NCBI RefSeq assembly: GCF_017873675.1
Contig: NZ_JAGGKK010000008.1
Location: 1-64,000, forward strand
Direction: 5' to 3'
DNA from: Virgibacillus litoralis
GTDB taxonomy: Bacteria > Bacillota > Bacilli > Bacillales > Amphibacillaceae
Length of the DNA stretch: 64,000 nt
Shown: one piece after another, positions 20,101 through 26,964 of the stretch
Layout of the letters: the number at the start of each line of letters is the position of its first letter
Numbering within the stretch: the first letter of the stretch is position 1
Position numbers and translations under genes: made by a program
The notes under the pieces: generated by a model
What the model was told of the DNA's origin: nothing
The model's input: only the letters and a program-made list of their open reading frames with translations
Databases searched by the model: none

Positions 20101-20708
20101 AAGATGGGGTATCTATAGGATGGTTAGATAACAGGTCTTTAACTGTTAAAAAAGTTTTTGGTATTGAATTAGATGGGCAATATATTCCTGAACCTAGTGA
20201 GAAAGATATCAATTTTGTTAACATGGGGCGATTATCACCTGAAAAAGGGCAGGATAATCTTATAAAAGCATTCGCTAATTTCCATAGTAAACACCCAAAT
20301 AGCAAGCTCTATTTTTTGGGGCATGGTCCTTTAAAAGCAGACTTACAAACGTTGATAGACGACTTTGATTTAAACGATTCTATCCATCTATTAGGACAAT
20401 TAGAAAATCCCTTTTCCTTTATGAATAAGTGTGATTGCTTTGTCCTTTCATCGCATTATGAAGGACAGCCAATGGTTCTATTAGAAGCAATGACTTTAGG
20501 AATGGATATTCTTGCGACAGATATAGTTGCAAACCGAACAGTTTTAGAAGACGGCAAATATGGATGGCTGGTTGAGAATAGCGTTAGTGGACTTGAAGAA
20601 GGGTTATATACAATTGCCAATAAACAAAATGTCCATACTAAGGAAAAATTTGATTACATTAAGTATAATTCAGAAGCAATGGCTACCTTTTATAAAAAAT
20701 TTGAATAG
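17133..20708 (+). CDS. Chimeric teichoic-acid enzyme: TagF-like domain + split GT4 + four GW modules
   Basis: A 1191-residue protein. Residues ~1-410 are a CDP-glycerol glycerophosphotransferase domain (WHGTPLKYMG with His144, LYAPTWKG near 240, ITDYSSIFFDF near 315). From ~425 a GT4 glycosyltransferase begins (KKILIYSGGMKDNGITSSF). Its second Rossmann half is delayed to ~1020-1190 (NMGRLSPEKGQDNLI, SHYEGQPMVLLEAMT with glutamates near 1110 and 1118). Between them lie four ~75-residue repeats, each ending IGW(I/V/L)(N/D): Trp722, Trp804, Trp913 and Trp997. These look like GW (SH3_8) modules, which in other proteins bind teichoic acids. The enzyme probably extends and glycosylates glycerol-phosphate polymer. 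No membrane helix seen. Confidence 0.85.
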   Translation: MNRKTIKRKMNFVLQPINNYLFNKNHRIACLYAKYYDNLAIKKNTILYESRDGSSITDSPYAMFKYMIKDPNFNDFVHIWSVQDFHNLSSIISKYKNTPNVKFVERNSKNYLKCLVTCEYLINNSTFQPFFIPKNDQIYINTWHGTPLKYMGFDIPGNPSQSQNVVRNFLSTDYILSPNNHTTMIFTESYKLNGIYEGTIIEEGYPRIDLTLNTNPKRFSADLRSQGLRIDNSKENILYAPTWKGSHISKVDDDVDQIIADISYLENEIGNNYNILIKVHPFLYKEALKHDDIKNKLVPDLVDTNELLATIDILITDYSSIFFDFLVTNKPILFYTWDIDSYDTERGQYLANDELPGPLVFNPIELVDTIKNIDKVITDFREKYINMQQIFTGYEDGKVTERVVRNIFNKTTENLNTISSSSPQKKKILIYSGGMKDNGITSSFINLMSNIDYSKYDVSCFTATPHDDEVIKNLGKVNKNVRFLFKPGLPVYRLSEVYKDKFIHNRGASGFLGRLLFPENAYIREHTRLFGKNKYDYVIDFSGYSLFWAKFLVVTDAKRKICFMHNDLLSDSERTINGKRPHRINLRGLFSIYNRFDLLVSVSKGTMELNRKNLSQYAEFNKFEYVMNSIKPDKILQMATENVSYEEINNEDIITTEKYKARAIVSDYKNSILWNTLSNDQYATQLHLKNEYDNAEITISRKAILNNTTYYQFSHAHQVIGWINSEAITLLPDDIIYEKNVNRLAKLTRPKGNHIFSDPYDIAGCEKVSSSWDYRYKLLKIDKEAKTQHSIYSRISINKTVIGWVDNSALNFYEFSSIRRTVALIRNYQKYRSFIKNIENRTLSEINIKENMFAIVTNPGDYIIWTKAYPNYDTKEIANATDFEGKTIKIKTIHKTRQGYYYLFYSVNVKIGWLNYEAVTIIDNPKIIEENNVSRTAKICLRESDHIWSKPYGIQGAQKTIDNLDGLEGSTVSIDKEVITQAGDYSHIIKDGVSIGWLDNRSLTVKKVFGIELDGQYIPEPSEKDINFVNMGRLSPEKGQDNLIKAFANFHSKHPNSKLYFLGHGPLKADLQTLIDDFDLNDSIHLLGQLENPFSFMNKCDCFVLSSHYEGQPMVLLEAMTLGMDILATDIVANRTVLEDGKYGWLVENSVSGLEEGLYTIANKQNVHTKEKFDYIKYNSEAMATFYKKFE

Positions 20709-20722
20709 TTAAGATCAGGGAA

Positions 20723-20780
20723 AAGGAGGACTTTCTATAATCGAAGAAAGCCCTCCTTCCTACCTACTACGTGCAACAGG
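20723..20780. repeat. Palindromic repeat, copy 1, also terminator-like
   Basis: AGGAGGACTTTCT and AGAAAGCCCTCCTT form a long stem just downstream of the chimera. The following CCTACCTACT.CGTGCAACA also recurs at 22066-22121. It may terminate the plus-strand transcript although no long T run follows. Confidence 0.7.
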
Positions 20781-20797
20781 AAACCTCCACTTATTCA

Positions 20798-20825
20798 TTA
20801 AGAAAGTATTTATACTTACTGCCGG
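20798..20825. repeat. Dispersed intergenic element, truncated copy
   Basis: TAAGAAAGTATTTATACTT followed by ACTGCCGG matches the inner part of the element at 14785-14838. Confidence 0.4.
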
Positions 20826-20861
20826 CAAAATTCGAATGGTGCCCGTTGTCACTACCGAATC

Positions 20862-21938
20862 TTACTGATCACGGTTCCTTTTTTTTAACACTTTCTTCAT
20901 TGTATCGACAATTGGCTTTTTTCCACCCATAACCAAACCACTAAGTTCAGCAATAATGTGCAACAACGCGAGCACGATAAACGTGATGATGAGCGATGTT
21001 GTTAATGTTGCATTCGAGAATAGAATCGCCATTGCTCCGAAAAGTGTACTAAATGCATAGATGATAAGTACTGTTTTTCGATGGCTGAACCCAGACGCAA
21101 GCAATTGGTAATGAATATGCTTATTGTCCGGCATCATAATATTTTCCTTATTGTAAGCGCGACGGACAATGGCAAATAGTGTATCGAAAATCGGTACAGC
21201 TAGAACGATAATTGGAATAATAAAGCTGAACAAGGCAATATTTTTAAACAACCCTAGCATGGAAACAACTGCAATTGCATAGCCGAGAAAATTTGAGCCG
21301 GTATCACCCATATAAATTTTTGCAGGGTAAAAGTTATGATACAAGAATCCCAAATTGGCACCTATCAGGACGATACATAGGTACGCGGCCATGATTTGTA
21401 CATCTATCAAAGCCATAATGAACATGCTTGTCAACGCAATCGTCGTGACACCTGTGGCGAGCCCGTCCAGACCGTCAATTAAATTAATTGCATTTGTTAT
21501 GCCGACAACCCAAAGTACAGTAACAAGTACGCTCACAAATCCGAGATCGATCATCCCTAAGATTGGCAGCGTGATTTTGTCAATGATTAACCCTGATGAG
21601 AGGAGAAATGATGCTGCTATTAACTGACCACCGAGTTTAACAACAGGGCGAATATTGTAACGATCATCGAGGGCACCAGTTATTAGAATCACTACAGCTC
21701 CAAGAATGATTTCGGGCAGGTGTTCATGCTGCGGCTGCAAATAAAGCGCCCCTAAAAACACCCCAAGGAAAATGGCTAGACCACCTAATCTCGGCGTTAC
21801 TTTTGTATGTATTTTGCGATGGTTTGGCAGATCAACGACACCTATTTTTATTGCGAGTTTTTTTACAGGGTAGGTTAATAGGAATGTTGCAATAAGCGCA
21901 ATAAAAAAGGCTATCGTCAAGTCGATATAATTTATCAT
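20862..21938 (-). CDS. tagO: Undecaprenyl-phosphate GlcNAc-1-phosphate transferase
   Basis: This 358-residue MraY/WecA-family protein has about 11 membrane helices. It starts wall teichoic-acid synthesis by moving GlcNAc-1-P from UDP-GlcNAc to undecaprenyl phosphate. Family motifs: DLPNHRKIHTKVTPRLGGLA, LIDGLDGLATG (metal-binding Asp), YMGDTGSNFLGY and DNKHIHYQLL with the HxH pair. It would feed the tagB/tagD/TagF-like genes elsewhere in the window. It is bracketed by two related palindromic repeats. Confidence 0.92.
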   Translation of the reverse strand: MINYIDLTIAFFIALIATFLLTYPVKKLAIKIGVVDLPNHRKIHTKVTPRLGGLAIFLGVFLGALYLQPQHEHLPEIILGAVVILITGALDDRYNIRPVVKLGGQLIAASFLLSSGLIIDKITLPILGMIDLGFVSVLVTVLWVVGITNAINLIDGLDGLATGVTTIALTSMFIMALIDVQIMAAYLCIVLIGANLGFLYHNFYPAKIYMGDTGSNFLGYAIAVVSMLGLFKNIALFSFIIPIIVLAVPIFDTLFAIVRRAYNKENIMMPDNKHIHYQLLASGFSHRKTVLIIYAFSTLFGAMAILFSNATLTTSLIITFIVLALLHIIAELSGLVMGGKKPIVDTMKKVLKKRNRDQ

Positions 21939-22065
21939 AAAACTTCTCCTAGTTTGCTTGATGTTTGACTTTGGTGCGTAATTGACTTAAATTATATCGA
22001 ATAGATGCAGTGTTAAGCAAATTATAGTTGGATTGGGAGTCACTGTTCACCTTTTAACATAAGCT

Positions 22066-22121
22066 AGGAGGACTTTCTGCTTTATTGAAAGTCCTCCATC
22101 CTACCTACTTCGTGCAACAAG
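22066..22121. repeat. Palindromic repeat, copy 2, and terminator of the ars unit
   Basis: AGGAGGACTTTC and GAAAGTCCTCC form a perfect 11-bp stem, next to CCTACCTACTTCGTGCAACA, as in copy 1 at 20723-20780. The right part contains the 3' end of the small Cys-rich gene, so copy 1 may be a relic of a similar 3' end. Confidence 0.7.
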
Positions 22122-22209
22122 ATTCCTCTTTAACCTCGCTGATTTCTACGTCACAGCAATCGTTGTCTTTATTATTTTTAGAAAATAATTTTACGATAAG
22201 CTTCTTCAT
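22105..22209 (-). CDS. Small Cys-rich protein in the ars unit
   Basis: A 34-codon ORF starting with ATG after GGGAGGTGAG, 19 bp downstream of the permease gene. The product has a basic start (MKKLIVKLF), an acidic middle and two CC pairs, in DNDCCDVEIS and ESCCTK. The paired cysteines and position after an arsR-permease pair suggest metal or metalloid binding or delivery. I know no named family with certainty. The strong ribosome-binding site and operon position support translation. Confidence 0.6.
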   Translation of the reverse strand: MKKLIVKLFSKNNKDNDCCDVEISEVKEESCCTK

Positions 22210-22228
22210 TCAATCTCACCTCCCTTCA

Positions 22229-23089
22229 TTAAACCAAGTAGAAGATAAATCCTGATATGGTAGCCATTGAAATGACTGAGGCGACAAATGCGATCACAAG
22301 CTGTTTTTTGAAAATGGATTTCAGTAATATTAGTTCCGGCAAACTTGCACCAGCTGAACTGATCATCATTGCCATTACTGGTCCCAGTGCCATTCCCTTC
22401 ATGATGAATACATGGGAAATAGGTATCATACTTGATAACCGGATGTACAAAGGTATTCCGATCACTGCCGCGATTGGCACAATCCACCATGTTTCTTTTC
22501 CAAGCCATTGGGCTATCCATTCAGTTGGGACTAATCCGTGAATGATTGCACCGATTGCTGCCCCAATGATTAGATAAGGATATACGCTTTTCATAAGTGT
22601 TATTGTTTCATCCCATGCCCCTTTCCAGTTAAATTGTTTAGATTCTTCCTCATATCCTGTCATCATTACATTTTTAACATAACGATCGAATTTCAGTTTA
22701 CTTAAAGTAAATCCAGTTATGACGGAAGCGATAGCGGTCACTACGGTGTAAATCAGGGTAACCTTCCATCCTAGAATGACTCCCATCAATGTTAGAATAG
22801 TAGGATCGAGTACCGGTGATGCAAAAAGAAAAATCATTACAATTTTGAATGGCATATTTTTTCGCAGCATGTTGACCACCACCGGAATCGTTGAGCATGA
22901 ACAAAAAGGTGTAATGAAGGCAAATAACAACGCTGCAAGGACCCCTACCAGTTGATTACTTTCTGCTAAGTAGTGTTCTATCTTTTTGTATGGGATGTAA
23001 GCCTGCAGTGCACTAAGGACAAATGAGATGGCAAAGAATAGTACGGTTAATTCAAGTGCAATCATGAAAAAGTTTTTTAAAGTTTCCAT
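22229..23089 (-). CDS. ArsP/YraQ-type permease
   Basis: A 286-residue membrane protein of the predicted permease family that includes ArsP. About eight helices are visible. The signature TPFCSCSTIPVVV at residues ~60-72 contains the two cysteines typical of the family, and a mid-protein GYEEESKQFNWKGAW loop precedes the second half. With an adjacent ArsR regulator it probably exports an arsenical or another thiophilic metal compound. The exact substrate (for example methylarsenite as for ArsP) cannot be told from sequence. Confidence 0.78.
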   Translation of the reverse strand: METLKNFFMIALELTVLFFAISFVLSALQAYIPYKKIEHYLAESNQLVGVLAALLFAFITPFCSCSTIPVVVNMLRKNMPFKIVMIFLFASPVLDPTILTLMGVILGWKVTLIYTVVTAIASVITGFTLSKLKFDRYVKNVMMTGYEEESKQFNWKGAWDETITLMKSVYPYLIIGAAIGAIIHGLVPTEWIAQWLGKETWWIVPIAAVIGIPLYIRLSSMIPISHVFIMKGMALGPVMAMMISSAGASLPELILLKSIFKKQLVIAFVASVISMATISGFIFYLV

Positions 23090-23106
23090 ATTGAATATCT
23101 CCTTAA

Positions 23107-23144
23107 ATCAAATTATTTTGATTAATATATCAAAAAAAATTGAT
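23107..23144 (-). promoter_or_regulatory. Two ArsR-type operators before the permease gene
   Basis: Two 16-bp palindromes with the pattern ATCAA-N6-TTGAT lie at 23107-23122 and 23129-23144, in the gap between arsR and the permease gene. Centres are 22 bp apart, about two helical turns, which suits cooperative dimer binding. They match the two upstream of arsR. Confidence 0.72.
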
Positions 23145-23158
23145 ATATAGTCTAAAAA

Positions 23159-23482
23159 TTAACAGCAAGATGGAACGAATACACAGCAGAGTTCGTCTGA
23201 TAACAAGCTTTTAACTTCGGTATCGTTCAATTTATAATATCCCCATGTACCTTTAGTTTCCTTTTCAATAAGGTTAGCATCCAGGAGAATTTTAAGATGA
23301 TAGGATAGCTTCGATTGGGGCATTCCAACCATATCAACAAGATCACAAACACATGTTGAGCCATTATGACATAAGAGATTCATAACTTGGAGCCGCTTTG
23401 TGTCTGAAAGTGCTTTGAATTTTGATGCATAGATTGTAAATGTTTCCTCACTTGGATTATTAAGAACATTTAATTCCTTCAT
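23159..23482 (-). CDS. arsR: ArsR-family metalloregulator
   Basis: A 107-residue winged-helix repressor. CVCDLVDMVG contains the ArsR-type alpha-3 metal site (CVC), followed by the recognition helix MPQSKLSYHLKILLDANLI. A further CC and SCC occur at the C-terminus (ELCCVFVPSCC), giving extra possible ligands. ATG 23482 follows GAGGAG; the longer ORF from 23539 would start inside the operator region. The protein should release its operators when bound to arsenite or a similar thiophilic ion, de-repressing itself and the downstream permease. Confidence 0.88.
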   Translation of the reverse strand: MKELNVLNNPSEETFTIYASKFKALSDTKRLQVMNLLCHNGSTCVCDLVDMVGMPQSKLSYHLKILLDANLIEKETKGTWGYYKLNDTEVKSLLSDELCCVFVPSCC

Positions 23483-23503
23483 TTGGATTCGCTCCTCTTT
23501 AAT

Positions 23504-23579
23504 ATCAACTTTTTTTGATTTAATGTTATTATATACCATTTTTTTGTTAATGCAAGTTATTATATCAAAAAAAGTTGAT
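23504..23579 (-). promoter_or_regulatory. Two ArsR-type operators upstream of arsR
   Basis: ATCAA-N6-TTGAT palindromes at 23504-23519 and 23564-23579, 60 bp apart, bracket an A+T-rich promoter region. The same sequence occurs twice again downstream of arsR. Confidence 0.72.
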
Positions 23580-23614
23580 TAATCGTTCGACAAATTTCGG
23601 GGAGAGACAGGCAC
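23580..23614. repeat. REP-like dispersed repeat, copy A
   Basis: TTCGACAAATTTCGGGG then AGAGACAGGCACC, abutting the TetR stop codon. It resembles 26125-26153 (same orientation) and, in its left part, 47417-47437. Confidence 0.6.
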
Positions 23615-24250
23615 CTAGCTGCCCACCCCTCCCATTATATAGGCTATCGTCTGGTTTATTTCTGCTTCATCGTCCCAGTCTTTGTCTGGCTGGACGATGA
23701 ATCTTGTTATCATGAATCCTAGGATTGTTGTGACCATCATGCGGATCATCGTTTCATTTGGCAGGTCCTGCAACTCACCTTTTTCTTTGTAGAAGTCGAG
23801 CGCTTGATTGAATGCTGGAATGACTTTGTCACCGAATTCTTTTTTGTAGGTGGTTTGGATCTCCGGGTGAAACGCTAACTCCTGCAATAGAATTTTTATT
23901 AACGGAAGATTGGATTGTGCGAATTCAAAGCGATTTTTTATAAATGCATAAAGCAGGTCCTCAAAGTGTTCATAGTCATTTTGGAAGACCTGGCTGACGA
24001 ATTTTTTTGCAAATACGGGTGCTGAGAAATTCGTTATAACAGGGGTGACAATCGCAACGAGCAGGTCTTTTTTTGTGTGATAGTGGCGAAAAATTGTCCC
24101 TTCAGCCACTCCTGCCCGTTTGGCGATTTCACTTGTTGATGTGTTGTAGTAGCCTTTTTCGGAAATAAGCTCGATGGCAGCTTTGACGATTTCGATTTGT
24201 TTTGGTGTCATCTTTTCTTCATTACGTAATGTTTCCATCATATCTGACAT
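23615..24250 (-). CDS. TetR-family transcriptional regulator of the ABC exporter
   Basis: A 211-residue repressor. The N-terminal HTH (IVKAAIELISEKGYYNTSTSEIAKRAGVAEGTIFRHYHTKKDLL, described here by span ~20-63) is typical, and the C-terminal helical domain binds an unknown ligand. The ATG follows AGGAGG. It is last in an ATPase-permease-TetR operon, so it probably represses the operon through the palindrome at 26055-26070. Confidence 0.88.
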   Translation of the reverse strand: MSDMMETLRNEEKMTPKQIEIVKAAIELISEKGYYNTSTSEIAKRAGVAEGTIFRHYHTKKDLLVAIVTPVITNFSAPVFAKKFVSQVFQNDYEHFEDLLYAFIKNRFEFAQSNLPLIKILLQELAFHPEIQTTYKKEFGDKVIPAFNQALDFYKEKGELQDLPNETMIRMMVTTILGFMITRFIVQPDKDWDDEAEINQTIAYIMGGVGS

Positions 24251-24268
24251 GAGTGGTTCCTCCTGGGA

Positions 24269-25285
24269 TTATACTGTTCGATGGCGTTTGAGCGCGAAAA
24301 TATTCAGGATAATAAATACTGTTGAAAATCCTACTAATACACTTATGTCACCGGTAACTGCCGCTAACTCTTGCCCTTTGATCATGATTTCCTTTAAGGC
24401 ATCTGCTCCATACGTTAATGGCATTATTTTTCCAATGGCATTTATCCATTCAACTGATTCAGTCGGGAAAATACCGGAAAAGAACACCTGTGGAATGATG
24501 ATGATCGGGATAAACTGCATCATTTGAAATTCATTTTTGGCATAAGCTGACAGTAAAGTGCCGAGACTTAAAGCCGTGATAGCGAGCAGGAATGCGATAA
24601 ACAGTACTGCTATAAACGACCCCGCCATGTAAATACCAAGTACATAGATGGAGAATGCTGTAACGATAATTGATTGAATAATAATAAATATGCCAAACCC
24701 GAGCAGGTAACCAATGACAATTTCCCAGCGTTTTAATGGGGTTGCCAGTAAACGTTCGAGTGTCCCTTGCGTTCGTTCGCGCAGGAATGAAACGCCGCCA
24801 ATAATAAATACGAAAAAGAAGACGAAGAATCCGATTAAGACAGAGCCTGTTTGATCGAATAAATTCAAGTCAGATGTGCCATGGAGAAAGTTAATTTCCA
24901 ATTCGGGCGCGTTTGGATTTATTTGTTTTACCGCATTACTGATGACACGCTGGACGGCAGATGTTGCTGATGGGTTACTTCCTTCCATTGTCAGTTGTGC
25001 CTGATTTTTTTCAAAGGACAGATGGGCATCAGCATTTTCATTTTGGAGTACGGTTTCGGCCTTGTGTTCGTTTGCCTCCAGAATTGTTGCATCCTGCTGT
25101 TCGAGAGCACTTTGCATTTGTACCGGGACATCCGTGATTGCGATTGTTGGCTCGTATTGATCCATATCCAGCACAAGCCACAATAATGTCATTACTAATA
25201 ATGGTGCGACCATCATCAAAGCGATACTGCGTTTATCGCGAAGAAATTGATGTATGATCCGTTTAACGATTGCTTGAATGCGCAT
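24269..25285 (-). CDS. ABC-2 type exporter permease
   Basis: A 338-residue ABC-2 membrane protein. One N-terminal helix (SIALMMVAPLLVMTLLWLVL) is followed by a ~140-residue external loop and about five C-terminal helices, including a GVSFLRERTQGTLERLLATPLKRWEIV signature region. ATG 25285 is preferred, since the ORF start at 25300 is a TTG that belongs to the GGAGGT ribosome-binding site. It overlaps the ATPase gene by 23 bp. The pair probably exports a drug or other small hydrophobic molecule. Confidence 0.85.
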   Translation of the reverse strand: MRIQAIVKRIIHQFLRDKRSIALMMVAPLLVMTLLWLVLDMDQYEPTIAITDVPVQMQSALEQQDATILEANEHKAETVLQNENADAHLSFEKNQAQLTMEGSNPSATSAVQRVISNAVKQINPNAPELEINFLHGTSDLNLFDQTGSVLIGFFVFFFVFIIGGVSFLRERTQGTLERLLATPLKRWEIVIGYLLGFGIFIIIQSIIVTAFSIYVLGIYMAGSFIAVLFIAFLLAITALSLGTLLSAYAKNEFQMMQFIPIIIIPQVFFSGIFPTESVEWINAIGKIMPLTYGADALKEIMIKGQELAAVTGDISVLVGFSTVFIILNIFALKRHRTV

Positions 25286-26003
25286 GTGCGGCACCTCCAA
25301 ACTGTAAGAATGCCTCTTCCAAGGTTTCGGTATTGCTCTTTGATTTTAATTGTTGTGGGCTTCCTTGGGCGATGACATAGCCATTCCGTAAAAGTGCGAG
25401 ATTATCACATTTCTCCGCTTCGTCCATTACGTGGGTAGTGATGATGATTGTGGTGCCCTGTTTTTGCATGTTTCGCAGTTCTTCCCATATAGACGCGCGA
25501 AGAACCGGGTCAATGCCGACAGTCGGCTCATCCAGAATCAGCAGGTTTGGCTGGTGCAAGAGTGATACCGCCAATGACATGCGACGCTTCATGCCGCCTG
25601 AATATTTTTCCAGTGTCTTATCAAGATGATCCTGGAGGTCAACAATTTTTGCAGCTTCTGCGACCCGTTCTTTCTGCTGCTTTTTAGGGATTTTGTAGAT
25701 ACTCGCAAAAAAATGCAGGTTTTCCCGGGCTGTCAGTTCACTGTATAACGCGTCTGACTGGGCCATGTAGCCGATTTTCTGCATTTGCTTGAAGGATGGC
25801 ATTTGTTGATTTTCTATGTGGATTGTTCCGTTGATGGGGGTCAGCAAACCGATCATGATTTTGACGAGTGTCGTTTTGCCTGAGCCTGATGGACCAAGCA
25901 GTCCAAAGAGCTGCCCTTCTGGAATAGATAGGTCGATATCCTTTAATACAGACTCTTTGTTGTAGCTGTGAGCGATATTGTTCATTTCAATAAAGGCGGA
26001 CAT
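25263..26003 (-). CDS. ABC exporter ATPase
   Basis: A 246-residue nucleotide-binding subunit. Walker A is GPSGSGKTT (near residue 37), the signature is YSGGMKRRMSLA, Walker B is LLILDEPTVGID, and the switch His is in TTHVMDEAEKCD. The 'drug exporter' subtype is typical next to ABC-2 permeases. It is first in the operon, with an AAAGGAGG ribosome-binding site and a TetR-type operator upstream. Confidence 0.93.
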   Translation of the reverse strand: MSAFIEMNNIAHSYNKESVLKDIDLSIPEGQLFGLLGPSGSGKTTLVKIMIGLLTPINGTIHIENQQMPSFKQMQKIGYMAQSDALYSELTARENLHFFASIYKIPKKQQKERVAEAAKIVDLQDHLDKTLEKYSGGMKRRMSLAVSLLHQPNLLILDEPTVGIDPVLRASIWEELRNMQKQGTTIIITTHVMDEAEKCDNLALLRNGYVIAQGSPQQLKSKSNTETLEEAFLQFGGAAHAHSSNR

Positions 26004-26054
26004 GGTGGCGCCTCCTTTTGTTGATGTGTTTTTTTGTGAGCGTTGTTAGCTTTT

Positions 26055-26070
26055 GTGAGTGATTACTCAC
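26055..26070 (-). promoter_or_regulatory. Palindromic operator of the TetR-ABC operon
   Basis: GTGAGT-GATT-ACTCAC is a 16-bp inverted repeat just downstream of a minus-strand TTATAAA-type -10 sequence, about 52 bp before the ATPase start. Its position suits repression by the TetR protein encoded in the same operon. Confidence 0.65.
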
Positions 26071-26124
26071 TTTTTATAATAAGCTATTTAAGTTGAAAAG
26101 TAAAGGATGTGGCGGGATAGATTA

Positions 26125-26153
26125 TTCGACATAAACCGGGGAGTGACAGGCAC
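26125..26153. repeat. REP-like dispersed repeat, copy B
   Basis: TTCGACATAAACCGGGG then AGTGACAGGCAC, in the same orientation as copy A at 23580-23614. The two bracket the TetR-ABC operon. Confidence 0.6.
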
Positions 26154-26252
26154 GACCCGAAATCACGGGCCCGGATTTTCACAAGCATGAACTGGCTTCT
26201 TTTCGCATAAATATTATTGGACATATTTTATTTTCATCAGGGAGGCTGGGAG

Positions 26253-26684
26253 ATGCAGTTTTATTATGGGAGTCAAATGCCGCTTCGGGTTTTGGATGAG
26301 GCGGAGTTTTGGAAGGAACAGGAGTCTGAACATACAGTAGTGATGCGGGAGCTTGTTCAGAACTTAGAGAGTGAATACGTTGATGCGCTGAAGCGTTGGG
26401 AGGATGTGCTGAATACGACACACCAGCATGTTAAGCGCTTTGTTGAGTCAGTTATCCGAAGCAATAATCAGATATCGCCAGCATTATATAATCAGGTGCT
26501 GGAGTTAGTGACATTTTGTTTACAGGAGAGTGTGGCATTTACACAGTTCTGCAGGCAAGTGAAGAGTGAAAGTGATGCTGTTCAGGCTAACCCAACCGCC
26601 AAAGTCGTTATCGACCACATAATTGACGAGTCAGAATACTTTATTGGGATCGCACAGACAATATTATACGAGCAGCAGAAGTAA
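26253..26684 (+). CDS. DUF2935-like helical protein
   Basis: A 143-residue, all-helical cytoplasmic protein starting MQFYYGSQMPLRVLDEAEFW. It has spaced Glu and His residues (FWKEQESEHTVVMRE, HQHVKRFVES, DHIIDESEYF) that suggest a ferritin-like metal site, as in DUF2935 proteins of spore formers. ATG 26253 follows GGGAGG; the upstream in-frame ATG at 26217 has no such signal. The family assignment is from memory of its general look and is moderate. Function is unknown. Confidence 0.6.
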   Translation: MQFYYGSQMPLRVLDEAEFWKEQESEHTVVMRELVQNLESEYVDALKRWEDVLNTTHQHVKRFVESVIRSNNQISPALYNQVLELVTFCLQESVAFTQFCRQVKSESDAVQANPTAKVVIDHIIDESEYFIGIAQTILYEQQK

Positions 26685-26794
26685 TTTAGTGAATGGGCGC
26701 CTCTTTTGGTGTCCATTTTTGTTGGTTGGAGGGTGAATATTGAATGAAGTAGTCTGTAGTTAAAATAAATAGGGTGATTTTCTGCTCCATTTGT

Positions 26795-26893
26795 GAACTT
26801 CAGCGATTGGATTGTGAACTTCGAGCAACCTTATTGTGAACTACGGTAGATTCCATGTGAACTTCGGCTTTTACGTTGTGAACTTCAGCATTT
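26795..26893. repeat. Array D: ~21-22 bp tandem repeats, five units
   Basis: Five copies of TGTGAACTTC (one with ACTAC) are spaced 21-22 bp apart, each followed by a variable part. It lies between the DUF2935-like gene and the exporter pair. There is no start signal or consistent frame, so it is not coding. Confidence 0.75.
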
Positions 26894-26964
26894 CAGCTAA
26901 ATTTGCTTTCAAAAACGCCTTACACACCTTATAATAAAAAAAGATAAAGGTGGTGTTGACTGTG

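Noticed and set aside
22206-22520. Minus-strand 104-residue ORF overlapping the permease gene
   Set aside because: Out-of-frame shadow of the permease; the real small gene downstream uses the ATG at 22209 in another frame.
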